Assembly (NCBI GenBank): GCA_036023115.1
Contig: JAYKKT010000059.1
Location: forward strand, 2,136,501-2,200,500
Source: Brasenia schreberi
Taxonomy: Eukaryota; Streptophyta; Magnoliopsida; Nymphaeales; Cabombaceae
Reading direction: 5' to 3'
Length of the DNA stretch: 64,000 nucleotides
This document shows, piece by piece, positions 1 to 11,233 of this stretch. Below the pieces are notes generated by a model. It was not told the DNA's origin. It did not search any database and saw only the letters and a program-made list of their open reading frames with translations. Numbering within the stretch: position 1 is the first letter of the stretch; every line of letters begins with the position of its first letter. The translations under genes were made by a program, and so were the position numbers.

Positions 1-59
1 TTGAAGCCAAATAAAGGAATTCGGATCAACTTACCAAATGCTGACACTGGGGTAACTTT

Positions 60-190
60 TTTTTTTTTTGATATAATGGCGAGGCCTTATTCAGATGCAC
101 GCCTTGGGTATGGAACTCATGACCTTGGGCTTGGGAGTCAATCCAGTAGCCAGGTCAGTTTTTGCTGCTTGTGCGGTAATAGGGTATCTT
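60..190 (-). mobile_element. tRNA-derived SINE-like fragment
   Basis: Read on the minus strand, this piece carries an A-box-like stretch (TGACCTGGCTAC) followed about 35 nt later by a B-box-like stretch (GGTCATGAGTTC). That is the internal pol III promoter layout of tRNA-derived SINEs. A poly-A run lies at the 3' side of the element (the T run at 57-69 on the plus strand). Similar A/B pairs recur elsewhere in the window, which supports a dispersed family. No target-site duplication was established. Confidence 0.35.
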
Positions 191-449
191 TAACCTCATG
201 GTTGCCACCTATATCCTTTAAATAGTAAATCATATGACCCTGATACACTATAAAATTATACTTTTCATACATATATACATGTTTGAGGATCCAAATATAT
301 TTTCCATCCAAAATATTAGAAGATATGATAGTATACAATAATATCCTTGAACACAATATCTTTCTTTTCCACACAGAAGCATTTATAAATACATCACTGT
401 TGTATTCCTAACCAAACGAAAAATACATGTATGTACCTTTATTTTATGT

Positions 450-527
450 AAACTCAATGGTGGCAACTAACACGAGGGTTGCGCTCGTTCGGGACTTAAC
501 CCAACACCTTAAGGCACGAACTGGCCA
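450..527 (-). pseudogene. plastid 16S rRNA fragment in nuclear DNA (NUPT)
   Basis: The reverse complement reads through the very conserved 16S rRNA block with GTTGGGTTAAGTCCCG and CGAGCGCAACCCTCGTGTTA, then TTGCCACCATTGAGT. The form (CGTGCC-TAAGGTGTTGGG, CCCTCGTGTT) is that of the plastid small-subunit rRNA rather than plant mitochondrial 18S. One base is missing inside the usual CCCGCAACGAG. Only about 75 nt are present and the flanks are repeat-like, so this is a non-functional organelle-to-nucleus transfer, possibly carried or cut by the adjoining SINE-like piece. Confidence 0.75.
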
Positions 528-620
528 GATACCAAAGTCATGACCTTCAACTTGTTAATGGATCGTGTAGCCAGGTGACCTATTGCTCTTCATGCAATGT
601 GTACACCCCTTATGAAAATT
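520..620 (-). mobile_element. tRNA-derived SINE-like fragment
   Basis: On the minus strand an A-box-like TAGGTCACCTGGCTA is followed by a B-box-like GGTCATGACTTTGG. This is the same arrangement as at 60-190 and 9720-9815. It directly abuts the plastid 16S rRNA fragment. No promoter activity or insertion duplication was established. Confidence 0.35.
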
Positions 621-1807
621 AAATGTCTTTCTCTCGCATTTGAGGTACATCAGCTTCCAGCTTCTGATTCATGAATCACTTCTTGTATCCATTTCATAAA
701 ATTTCAGAACGATGATGGACAACATCCATTAATTGTATAAGCTAGGAGGTAGCATGCTATGAGGGAAAAAAGGCCCCTAACCACAATACTTATTTATATT
801 ATGAATTCGGTTTATTCGGTTTTGAGCATTGAAATAAAACAGAACTATAAACTGATTTTTTAAAAATTTATAAATCGAAACCGAACCAATTTTCAATAAA
901 ACCAAACCAAATCAGAAATCTCGGCTCGATTAATTCGGTTATAATGCTAACTCCTATCGAAAACATTTATGCTTTCATTGCTTTCCCTTGATGAGAGTAG
1001 CTCAATTGCCAAAGAAGAGATGTAACTCAATAAGCTAATCATTCTTTATTGTTTCTTTCCAACACTTTTGTGGTCGTCCTCTATCTCTTTTAATACTTTC
1101 CAAATTTAGTTTTTCTAACTTTTTTAAAGGTTTTTCTTTTGACATAGCTTAAATAAAAGTAATTTAGAAAATTTGTATAAAAAGAAGTGCGCTTATAATA
1201 TAAATACAATAAGGTCTGAAATCACATGCGTTTTATCCAAAATCTATTTTTTTTTTTTGTTGACGTATTCTCTAAAAGAATTCGTGGGCTCGCCGCTAGT
1301 TAAGATCAACACGTTAAGAAAACCCTTCACATATAATTCTGGACCCATGACTTCCTCGGGTTGCATAAAAAGTTTAACTGTTTAGGTCATGGTAGACGTT
1401 GTTTTGACACGAACACGGTATGATGCTGCACGAGCAGCTCCGCGAACGAAATTGTGACCCCCTCTCCATATGACCGATTGTTTGTTCATACGTCCTACAG
1501 AAATCTCCACCGTTCACGAGTTTGTTTAATCATTCTTTGTTTTTTACTGGGTCCCACCATGAATGACAAGCACAACTGTTGCTGTCCATCCATGAAATGG
1601 AAGGTCCACATCCCGAATCACATCCTGGCGATCATCTAGACTGGAAGTAAAAGCTCAATTTAGTCTCTCTCTCTCTCTCTGCGACTTCACGCCGGGCACA
1701 CCAAAGCGAGATTAGTTGCTGGACGATTGGAAATCACGCCGGCAGAGTGATCCATCCGTTTTTCGATCAGTTCGAACTGACCGATCCGGAAGGGGAGGAA
1801 AGGAACA
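621..1807. other. upstream region of Sec61-beta; repeat debris
   Basis: No gene is recognised. At 790-960 there is a block rich in CGGTTT/AACCGA words of a type that recurs at 11570-11960, 13010-13150 and 22480-22710. At 985-1150 the sequence ATTCTTTATTGTTTCTTTCC and following bases match the 3' part of the RTE-like LINE seen at 4205-4860 (antisense). A CT microsatellite at about 1660-1681 lies roughly 130 nt before the Sec61-beta start, a common position for plant 5'-UTR pyrimidine repeats. Confidence 0.4.
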
Positions 1808-2122
1808 ATGGTGCGAGGGTCGTCTCAATCTCAATCAGCGTCGTCGTCGACATCGAGGCCCGGTCTGGTGGCGCCGCCGCGAGGGACGGCGGCAGCTGCC
1901 GCGGGATTGAGGAGGAGGCGGGTGACGGCCGGAGGAGGGGCGTCCGGTGGCGGATTCTCCGGTAGTGGCGGTGGAGCGAGCAACATGTTGAGGTTCTACA
2001 CTGACGACGTTCCGGGGCTGAAGATCACGCCCACCGTCGTCCTCGTGATGAGCTTGTGCTTCATCGCCTTCGTCACTGTTCTCCACGTCGTCGGGAAGTT
2101 CTACCGCGCCGGATCTCCCTGA
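1808..2122 (+). CDS. SEC61B: Sec61 subunit beta (ER protein translocon)
   Basis: Encodes a 104-residue tail-anchored protein, the beta subunit of the heterotrimeric Sec61 translocon that moves nascent secretory and membrane proteins into the ER. The N-terminal half is low-complexity and cytosolic, rich in Ser, Ala, Gly and Arg. It is followed by the family signature [21 protein letters not shown] (about residues 56-75), then one hydrophobic segment ([20 protein letters not shown], about 76-95) and a short tail FYRAGSP. The gene is a single exon and ends in TGA. The start is the first ATG in frame, preceded by AACA. A few residues longer than I recall for Arabidopsis, mostly in the variable N-terminus. 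Identification is by family recognition and is firm. Confidence 0.93.
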   Translation: MVRGSSQSQSASSSTSRPGLVAPPRGTAAAAAGLRRRRVTAGGGASGGGFSGSGGGASNMLRFYTDDVPGLKITPTVVLVMSLCFIAFVTVLHVVGKFYRAGSP

Positions 2123-2299
2123 GGTCCTGTAGTAGATCTTTCTCTCTCTCTAGTTTATCACTCGCCGCTTGTAACAAAGACCTTTTCATTTGCCTTTTGT
2201 CTTTCTTTTCCTTTGACGTGGAAGACTTGAAGATGATGATCTTTGTTTTGCTTTTGTTGATTTTCTTTCTTCTGGGTTGTAGTTTGGTTTACTGCTGCA

Positions 2300-2495
2300 A
2301 TACAACAATAACTAAGCCTTTTCCCGGGGTCGGCTACATGGATTCTGTTTTTTTTTTTTTAAATCCATGGTAAGTCCGACAAAGTTTTACGCTGGCTGTC
2401 GGAAGCCTATCACAACCCTCCTCCTTTATCCGGGCTTGGGACCGGCCATGCAACGGTGATCCCTTACATGGGCGGAGTTGGTTTACTGCTGCAAT
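2300..2495 (+). mobile_element. LINE/RTE-type 3' end fragment
   Basis: Just downstream of the Sec61-beta stop. It contains ACTAAGCCTTTTCCC..GGGGTCGGCTACATGGATTC, shared almost word for word with the terminus at 4210-4258, and then CGACAAAGTTTTACGCTGGC and CGGGCTTGGGACCGGC. Part of the latter is found inverted at about 25140-25175. I read these as 3' ends of truncated RTE-like retroposons. No coding capacity remains. Confidence 0.5.
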
Positions 2496-4204
2496 GATGA
2501 TCAATAATCGTTAATTTCGAAAATTTGGTTTGCGGGTGACTGTTTGATGCTGAATGATTATGGAACGATGATGAAGACGTCTGAGTGTCCTTTATGCCCT
2601 CTTTGCGATGCATTATGAGATTTTGGCTATTGTTAATCTGGCCGATATTGGGAATGCGGCAAAATGTCTTTTGATCTGAAACAACTTTTTGAATTTGTAG
2701 TTTCGTTCGTGTGGGTTTTTATGTGCTGTCGGGTTCGGACTGCTCAAACACGCCAAGCGTGAGATGGACTATGTTTATTGTTGGCAAGGTGGTCATTCTT
2801 CGGGTCACATTTGCTTTAATTGTTTTGTGAAGTGTTCATTTTGTGGGTGACATTAGTTTCCAATTGGGATGGTGATTGAATTTTCGATGTTTCTACCTTT
2901 TCCTTTCTTTATAGACTGCAAAATCAGTGAGGCAGGTCAACCATGACTTGGTGTTACAATCAAATGCTAACTCTAAGGTAATTAAGCCATGCTTGCTGCG
3001 TGTATGGTTCTGTCAGAGCGCCCATCTTTATGTATTTCAATAGGGGTATAAGTTTGCTTTGGCTGTATAATCTTGATAGTGTTCTATTGCAAGATAGAGA
3101 GAATCTGAATCATGGTTAATCTGATGACTCTGAAAACATGCAAATGCTTGGTAGTTGGTACAACTCTAATATTGGTGATTGTGAGTTGTTTTGTTATAAA
3201 TCCAGTGCAGCAAACTCGATGTTATTTGAAAGAAATACTCTTATCTTACAAGCATCAAACTGAACTTTGTGACTTCTTTGGCAAATGTTCTGAAAATTGA
3301 AAATTATGCCTTACACGTGAAAGTGATCCAATTTGCCAGTTTTTTACTGAAAAGGATTTCAATGCAAGAGGGTTATGCATCTCAAATTGATATTGCAGAT
3401 AAAAAAAGAAACCCAAGAAGTTATTTCTTGAATCTTGGTGGCAAATTCCCAGAGACAGAGTTAGTGGAAAACTCTCGGCTGGTCATATAAGCGTTCAAGG
3501 ATTGTTACTTTTGAATTACCTCATAAGCAAGCTTGCTTGTTTTACCTCTGTACTCTTATGATTTATTTTTTATAGTAGAATAAATGCGCTTTATGTGATT
3601 ATGTTTTTCCTTTTCTATTTCAGTTACCAAGATTGATTGGTAATAAGGGAAACTTCTATGAACTTGGGAGTTATCTTTGTTGAAATTTATATCCTGTTGA
3701 TCACATCTGCTACTTACTACTTTATCCCTGGATCTCCAAACACAATTAAGGCATATGCTGTATTTTGTACAACTTGTGAAGATAACTTAGGTTGTTTTAC
3801 TCACAAGATATTACTAAGCACACTGTCGGTACTTTAACTGACATTCTCAGTGGTGGAGGATACCAAGGAGTGGTACCATTGTCGAATTATTCTAGTTCTT
3901 TGAGGTTTTAGTCACTAAATTGACGCAACTTACTAGTGATGTTCATCCTAGGGTAGAAGGAGCCGTAAAATACAGTATCTAATTCAAGGATTTTAGTGGC
4001 TATTGCCAGGATCCTGCCATATAGGGATCTTGTTGAACATATCAAAGGTTGAAGGTGACATTGCATCCTTTGAGAAATTGATTTTATATAATCTAGTGGG
4101 AAATTTTTCACAGAATGCTAAAAGGAAATCCAGGATTTTACAATTCAAATGCAAATTTTCTCAGATTTTGATCTTATGCCTACTCAGTTTAGGATTTTCA
4201 CAAG
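2496..4204. other. intergenic, no gene recognised
   Basis: Moderately AT-rich sequence with only short, unconvincing open frames. Two of them (3112-3300 and 3269-3490, plus strand) resemble no family I know and have no splice or codon pattern suggesting a gene. Nothing further can be supported. Confidence 0.4.
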
Positions 4205-4860
4205 ATACAACAACTAAGCCTTTTCCCGTACTAGATGGGGTTGGCTACATGGATTCTTTGTTTCCACATGGCCCTATCATGTGCCATGCTAGCAGTTAAC
4301 TCAATATAAACTAGATCTTTTTTTATTGTTTCTTTCTAACACTTTTGTGGTCATTCTCTTCCTCTTTTAACATTTTCACAATCCAGTTTTTCATATCTTC
4401 TTAAGAGAGTGCCCTTGGATCATCTTTCTATATTTTCCCAAACCATCTTAAACGATTTTCGCTCATTTTATCCTCTATTAGTGCTACTCTCAATTTGTTT
4501 CTAATAACCTCCTTATGTATATGTTCTTTCCTTATATGACCGCTCATCCATCTCAACATCTTCATTTCTGCTACATACATCTTTTGCACATTTTGATGAT
4601 TAACTGCCCAACACTTAGAACCATAAAACATAGCAGGTCTAATTGGTGCTCTATAATAATTACCTTTCAACTTAAATCATATCTCTTATCACATATAATA
4701 CCTGATGTTCCTGTCCATTGTAATCAACCAACATAATTACCCAAATGATCAAACTTACGTTCCATATATTATGTCTTTATTCTACTAAGTCGGAAGCCTG
4801 TACTTTCTAATATTTTTCTCCATACTAGGTTATGCCTTTGTCTCCAGGAAGATTAACGGA
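4205..4860 (-). mobile_element. 5'-truncated RTE-like LINE (3' end of RT ORF)
   Basis: The minus-strand reading frame at 4428-4670 contains IRPAMFYGSKCWAVNHQ and KMLRWMSGHIRKEHI, then RLRWFGKI. This is the C-terminal region of the ORF of RTE-clade plant LINEs, found again at 46941-47200 in the element at 44.7-47.4 kb. More of the frame is recognisable but interrupted up to about 4860. The terminus at 4205-4260 holds the shared ACTAAGCCTTTTCCC..GGCTACATGGATTC word. The 5' two thirds (endonuclease and most of the RT) are missing, as is usual for LINE insertions. Confidence 0.75.
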
Positions 4861-6279
4861 TTCAAATCCATGCTGTATACACCAGACCCTGTCTGATCCA
4901 ACATGGTGTCTTGTTCTAAATCAGGTTTTCTACTAACTGCAAGCTATTCTTGTCTATTAAGAAACCAGATAGTACCAAATGGATCTATTTCCTGACATGC
5001 AAAAGAATACATTGATGCACTGTTATAGAAATAGTTACTGATGAAAGATGTCTCCCATTAAAACGGAAGGCTCTGGTAGGTGCTTGGAGATACTGCCTAG
5101 TTTCAATAGTACCTGCCTTTGCATGCCAATAGTTGTAGGGTTTTGTCATAAAGCTGGAATGGAGTCTGATTTTAGAGTTGAACTTAAGCTTTTCACGGTG
5201 TTTCCTCTTAAACAACCTGTTCCATCATATGGTTGTAAATCTACTCGATTGAATCCCCTGGAAGACGTATGCAATTGTTTTAAATCATAACCGAAAAGGG
5301 CAGTCTCTCCAAATTTGTGAAAAAGTGATCCTCTTTCGAATGAAAGCCCAGCAGTAGTTTATCAGACCTATCTCACCCTGGGTTATCAATTTTACATGTA
5401 ATGGTGATGTAGGGCCATGCTCAAGCTATTGGACTGTTGTTTATCATCAACAAGACTTGCATCAAGTGGGCCATGAGGGTAAGCTGTGTTTTAGGCTTAT
5501 ACGTGCAATCCTTTGAAATCTTTGGTGGTTCAGTGATGTATGAATTGAGCTCTAGTACATGAAAATTTCTATGTAATGAAGGATTATTGATAGACTTGGT
5601 GAAATGACAATAAAGAATTCCTTGTTGCATAATAGACTGAGTTTTTTTTGTGGATGCTAGGCTGTCTGTCTATGATCTTGAATTTTTGAGAAAATAAGGA
5701 ATAGAAGATATATTTTATGTGGTTGAGATGTGCCATCAGAAATGGGAACTACAAAATCGTTATCTTTACAAGTTAGAAGACAATATTTGGGGAGAAAAAG
5801 AAATGATATCCGTGATGATAAGCCAAACATTGCATTGTTAAAGGAGTGATATGATGGTGCTTTAGGGAACTAGAACTCGATGAAATAGGAGGTGGCGATG
5901 AACATAGCATGGATAAAAGTGTCATATGATAATCTTTTAATAACTTGAACTCCATGAAATAGGAACCTCTATCTGGTGCCTAGGATAATGGACGTTAACA
6001 TTTTCTGAGTATTTCTTTTTAGATATCATATTCCATTATGATCATTCTAAGCATAGTCAGTCACCACTAAGCTTATACCATTTCTGTAACGCACCGGCAG
6101 ATGTACACTTTGATATTTACTGCAAATTAGGAATAAATGCAACAAATAAATAGTATAATAGGGTATTTCTTGGAGTGTTCTAACCCTCCCAATCGATAAT
6201 ATTGGATGAGATCTCATCCAATAATTAAGAAGCTTTAGGGTGTAATCAACCTGAGTCGATCTTGAATACAGGCAAACTC
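4861..6279. other. intergenic, no gene recognised
   Basis: No reading frame resembles a known family and no RNA gene is visible. The open frames at 5048-5290 (plus) and 5421-5630 (minus) lack coding character and recognisable motifs. Confidence 0.4.
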
Positions 6280-6490
6280 GACTCACTTGTTAAAGCTTCC
6301 ATCTTCAAGCTTTAGCTCAAGCTCGAGTTATATTTGAACAACTCGAGCTCGAGTGGCAAGGCTTGTAGTTTCAGCTCAGTGCAACCAAGATTGATTCGGT
6401 TAAGTTAAACACCACTCAGGATCGAGCTTGAATCCGATTGAGCTAGACTGAACTTGTGAATCAGCTAGTGAAGTAACTCAAATAAATATG
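6280..6490. repeat. AGCTCGAG-rich dispersed repeat
   Basis: Dense in the words CTCGAGC, AGCTCAAGCTCGAG, GAGCTTGAAT and GACTGAACTTG. This composition is typical of short non-coding dispersed repeats in plants (MITE-like or degraded LTR). Terminal inverted repeats were not delimited. Confidence 0.3.
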
Positions 6491-6838
6491 AACTTGACCC
6501 AAGTAGGTAAAACATTTCAAATGCACACAAATTACATATTTATGTCATGAAGTTCGATTAGCCTCACATCTGTTTCGCTGGGCTGCACAGTACTGCTGTT
6601 AATAGAAGACATGAAACGAAAAATTAAACACAAACAAGGGACACGAGAAAAATACTCCTAAAAAAACGAGAGAAACAAGAAATAAGCATAAAGGACTAAT
6701 CCATAGATTTTCAAATAGGCTACAACATGTTCCATTTTTACTTGATATATCAAAGTGAATTAATCAACTTCATTGCTCCTCTATTATTGTCAACCCGCAT
6801 CACCATCATCCTTCTTGGTATATAATATAGGGTTTCAT

Positions 6839-9137
6839 TCAAAGGCCTTCGGTATAGCTAGCACCTGAAGACTTGAGCCACTGACCTCCCTGGATGAGAT
6901 TGGCTACAGTAAATGCCTGTGCTTGACTTGCAGTGGAAGTGGCATGGTAGCCACCCCAAGTCACCCTCTTGCTGGTTCCAGCACCGGCTCCAGTGTTCTG
7001 ATACTCACGGTACTCAAGTGTGCTCAAGGCGAAGGAGCCGGACCACTCGAGCCAGCCGGCGGGATGTATGAGGTCATCCAGGAAGGATTCCATGATGATG
7101 GTGCGTGAGTACAGCTTCCATGGCCTTCCCAGGTATGTTGGGATTGAGCCCTTCACTGGGGCGAGATCCGAACTGGCGATAATTTTGCTCATTTGGATTG
7201 AGATGGCCGTGTTCTGGTTCGGGTCCTCTCGGCCCTGTGCTGTGATGGTGTTCTTCTGGTTGCTCAAAGGCTTCCTGGAGATTATCTGGCAGTTTTGGAT
7301 GACGACGGCCGCATTGCCGAAGATGTAGTCGACGGTGCCGGAGATGGAGCAGTCGCGGTAGAATTGACGGAGGGAGTGTGTGTAGAGGGTGTCCTGGTAG
7401 CCATCAATCCGGCACCGGTAGATGATGGATTGATCAGCACCGACCCGAAGGGCTACGGCTTGGTGTTTCGCCGCGCCTGCTGTGTTTTGGATCCAGAGGT
7501 CTTGTGCCATGAACCCATCTCCCACCGCAGCTGAGTCATGTCATACATTGCACAATGAGTTAGTTGCTTTCCATTATAAGAGAACTAGGGGGAAAGAACT
7601 GTGTTAGTAGATGCAAGACTTAACTACGTGATACCTGATCCAAATCCAAATCCATTTATCTGTATAAAAGACTTAACATATATGAATGATAATGACTTAT
7701 CTCCCTTCAAAAGCTTAGGATATATCTGAAGAATAACCAAATGAATATTTACCCTCCAGAGTTATTGATTTATTTGGATATGTTTTTTCTCCTCTTTGCT
7801 GGTCCATACCCAAGAATTCTCACATCTGTTAAGCTGGACTCCGAATTGGTGCTGTTGATACAAAACACAATACGAAAACTCGACTCAACCACATTCCAAT
7901 GTGACGAGAAAAATAAAGCCGTCTTGAGTATACGTCTTTCCGATGCAAACACAAAACATGATTGATACGTTTATGATCCAAAGCAAGATATTACTGGCTC
8001 TACATGAAATCCGAGATCATCACAACCCGAAAATTTGTTGTTCCTGTCTACCTACCTGAAGTAACACACAAAAAATAAGATAGGAGTGCTTCCAGCTGAG
8101 CAATCTTCAACACGAACAAAACGTACACAAAGAGAAGTAGAACTGCCAACCCGAGTTGGTTATGCCCTTCTCATATTTTGAAATTTTAGCAAGAATGCGT
8201 CACATGGACTTAACACGAAATTATACTGCGCACTTTGTTTCTCACAGTTACGCCAATATGAACCAATGTTTGGTGTAGGTGTCAGTGCGGACATGGGAGC
8301 TGGTGCAGGCGTGAAGCATCATAATTTTCTGAAGATAATGGGTGTATATATATATATGAGTTGAATCGTGTCCACCACACTACTCACTCATGTATGACTG
8401 ACAGAGTAACAATAATGTTCTTAGTACTTTTTCAACACTCTTTAATTTTAAATTATATTATTGTTGGATAAGTATTATGTAAAAAATGGACAGGATTCGG
8501 TTTTTCATATATATATATATATATGTGATTGATAATTTCTTGTAGAAAAATTACTGTTTTCATAAGTGAATTCATTAACTAAGTAATATAATGGTCAATA
8601 AATATTGATGAAGTGTCTTAAACATAAAACTACAAATATTCTTTGTATTTGACATAGAAAGAATATTTGCGATGCTCGATTCAAACAGTCATATATTTGC
8701 GTTGCAAAAAACAAGAGCTATCAATTTGAGAGAGTGCGGGATGTTTAACTCGTGTACATTTGTGTCCATGGAATCGTGTCGCTATTTTGTGTCTTGTGGT
8801 ACAGCCTGATCGTGGTTCTAGTTAGGGATGGCAAGGGGGCGGTTTTCACTCCACTCACAGCCGCTCCGCCGTATAATCCCTTTTCTACACCCCGTCCACC
8901 CTGCGCCCTTTTACTATCACCCGGTGTCCCCGCCCCGTGTCACTTCAACCAATAAAAATATTTTTAAGAAAACAATTAATATATATTTTAGATAAAATAT
9001 AAATCTTATTTATGATATTTTATATTATTAAACTAAACATTATTATGTATATATACAGTTATATTATATAAAATATATATACATATAAGCATATAAAATA
9101 CTTATAATATACATATATTTTATATAAATAAACATTA

Positions 9138-9196
<59 letters not shown>

Positions 9197-11205
9197 CTGA
9201 GCGTGCCTTCCCACCCCACATCTCCTTCGTGCCCCGTCCTGTTATGGGGAGTGTTTTGAGACCTGAAAACCCACCCCATACGAGACGGGTCGGAACGGGT
9301 ACCCACAAAGTGGATCCAAATTATCATCTCAGTACTGTTGCCCTAGCTAATGTCAAAAGGCAAATCATCGTTATCTTGAAAACTTATTGTAGGCCTTAGG
9401 TCAAGCCACCAATCACATGCAGCGCAGCAGCCTAGAAGGTGGAGGCCAGCCGTGTGAGGCAAGTTGCCTCAGTGGACGAACCCACCTTTAACTAGCCACT
9501 AATATTCAAAGCAAGCCTCTCCTTCTGTTTTTTTTTTTTTAAAGATATTTTTAGGAAAATATTAAAAACTAACTGGTAAGCTTGGGGTACCAGAGAACTC
9601 GTGATAGCTCAAATAACGCTTAATTCAAACCAAAACCAAAGCCTTTCACAGGCCAAATGGGTCTGCCACATCGAGCTTAGTCACTGTTGAGTGATCTTGT
9701 TTAATTTTTCTTGGTAAAACGGAAAGACCAAAGCCAGATGCACCGTCATGGGTGTCGAATTCATGGTTTTCACTGGTGAGTCAGACCCCCTAGCCAGGTG
9801 AGTTATTGTTTTGTATCATATGATACCAGCTTACTCCCATCTATACTGCATTCTTCTTCTCCCCTCCCTACCTCACTCTTTACCTTTGTCACAAGGCAAT
9901 GTCTCAGCAGTTTTAACATATGAATAATGTTTACTCCCTGGGTATAGAACTCGTGACCTTCATCTTCAAAGGTTCTTTTGAGTCGATCCCTCGTCAGGAA
10001 AGGCGTGGCTCCTTAGGCAATCTTATCTGAACTTTTGATGGGGGAATTTATTCTTAAAGAAAAGAATCTTTTAAAGCTTACTGCTTTTCCAGAATGAAAG
10101 CTTTACTAGTTTGCGTCTGTCTGGTTGCCCACAAAATAGGTAAGCAGAGATCAAGAGAACCAAGGAAACAGTTTCGCCCTAAGATTTTGATTTTCACTGC
10201 CGAGAGAGAGAGAGAGATCATATAATACGTACCGACTGTTGCAGAAGCGAAGGTGGTAGAGCCATCGACAACGTTGAGGCTGCCTGTGATGATGGTCTTG
10301 TCCATACCATCACCAACCAGCTTGATGTTCTTCTTTTCTTTCGGAATGCTCACCTGCTCCTTATAAGTCCCTGCTTTTATGTATATCACATACTTTGTTG
10401 TCCTCTGCGATGGCGCTGCGTTCACTGCGGCCGTCACAGTTGTATATTTTCCACTACCATCTTTCGCCACCACCACATCGGCCGTCACGGCCTTGTCCCA
10501 ATTTGGATCCATCAGCATCTTCCGGTCCATGTTACTCAACCAAGCCGGAAACTCGCTGATCAGACCGGATTCCGTTGCCGGCTTCTGATTGAGAACTGCC
10601 AGTGAGGTGCTCAGAAGGCCCATGGAGGGCTTCAGCTCAGCCTCCATTGTTTGCTTGGCAGCGCCATCCAACCCATCCAAGCAAGTGAAATAGTTGGTGA
10701 GTGCACCACTGAGCCAGGTGTGCACGTCGGCCCGGGACCCAGCCGTCGGCTGGGTAACTGCGTCCAGCGAGTCAAGTAACCTGGCTTGAGTCTGGTCCAT
10801 GAGGTCGAGGCAGTCGGCCAAGGCTTGAGCTTCTTGGCTCTTGCCATTGTTTGCTTGGTGTGCCAAGCCTCGAGTGACAACAAACTGCTTCTGTTGGCTT
10901 TGAATCAACTCCTTAAGGATGTGTTTGAGTAGCTTTGCAGAGCTTGTAGTTGTTGTGCCGGCGGCGGCGAAGGTGCCGGAGCAAGAAGCTGGGTCAAGTG
11001 TTTGTGCACAGATATGGGGAGAGATTGGCTCAAGGAACAGTGAGGTTGTAGTGCCATGGTATACAAAGAGAATAGAGAGGCATATTATGGCAGTGAAGGA
11101 GACACCAAGAAAGAGAGTTTTGCAGAGAGATTTGGTTCTTCTAGGAGAACCAAGAAGGGGCTCATCAATCCTGGCCATTGTTATGTGTGAGGATTTGGGA
11201 TTCAT
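6839..11205 (-). CDS. PMEI-pectinesterase (pectin methylesterase, type I)
   Basis: Two exons: 10233-11205 and 6839-7530, with an intron at 7531-10232 (donor G|GTACGT, acceptor ACTCAG|CT). The join restores ...SATVAAVGDGF and gives 554 residues. It is predicted to de-methylesterify cell-wall homogalacturonan. The N-terminus has a hydrophobic signal-anchor (about residues 29-50). A pectinesterase-inhibitor domain follows with paired Cys (HICAQTLDPASC; CLDLM; CLDGL), then a likely processing site DRKML. The mature enzyme starts near VVAKDGSGKYTTV. Active-site residues are all present: Gln348 (QAVAL), Gln370 and Asp371 (YQDTL), Asp392 (VDYIFG), Arg460 and Trp462 (LGRPW). The length is normal for the family. 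A TATA-like element at 11226-11233 lies so close to the first ATG that Met10 (11178) may be the real start. Confidence 0.92.
8505..8525. repeat. (AT)n microsatellite
   Basis: Short AT dinucleotide run inside the pectinesterase intron. Confidence 0.8.
8822..9350. mobile_element. candidate hAT-like MITE in pectinesterase intron
   Basis: The left edge reads TTAGGGATGGCAAGGGGGCGG, a word common at ends of plant hAT-type miniature elements. Both ends are unusually GC-rich (CCGCCCC / GGGGTGGG type words), while the middle is extremely AT-rich. The right edge (GTTGCCCTAGCTAA at about 9334-9350) only loosely mirrors the left one. A related left edge, TTAGGGATGACAATTTTACC, occurs at about 55872. No target duplication was confirmed. 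Confidence 0.25.
9137..9195. repeat. (TA)n-(GA)n compound microsatellite
   Basis: About 23 nt of TA repeat followed directly by about 35 nt of GA repeat, within the pectinesterase intron and inside the candidate MITE. Confidence 0.9.
9720..9815 (-). mobile_element. tRNA-derived SINE-like fragment
   Basis: The minus strand shows CAATAACTCACCTGGCTAG (A-box-like), then AACCATGAATTCGACACC (B-box-like) about 45 nt downstream. It is the same layout as the pieces at 60-190 and 520-620. It lies inside the pectinesterase intron. Confidence 0.4.
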
Positions 11206-11225
11206 GCTTTGAAGGGATATTTATG

Positions 11226-11233
11226 CTTTTATA
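11226..11233 (-). promoter_or_regulatory. putative TATA box of the pectinesterase gene
   Basis: On the minus strand the sequence reads CTATAAAAGC, a good plant TATA match. It lies only about 20 nt before the first in-frame ATG (11205). With the usual 25-35 nt spacing, transcription would begin near or inside the first codons, favouring Met10 at 11178 (MARIDEPLLG) as the translated start. Confidence 0.4.

Noticed and set aside
1716..2086. Other-frame and opposite-strand open frames over the Sec61-beta gene
   Set aside because: They overlap the clear Sec61-beta frame, are GC-rich shadows with Arg/Ser/Pro-biased composition, and show no motif.
7020..7534. Plus-strand open frames over pectinesterase exon 2 (and similarly 22932-23216 and 23265-23531)
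   Set aside because: They are antisense shadows of a catalytic domain with complete active-site residues on the minus strand.
10078..10232. C-terminal extension of the pectinesterase first frame past SATV
   Set aside because: The frame runs into the intron. A good GT donor at 10231-10232 and an in-phase acceptor at 7531 restore the family sequence.
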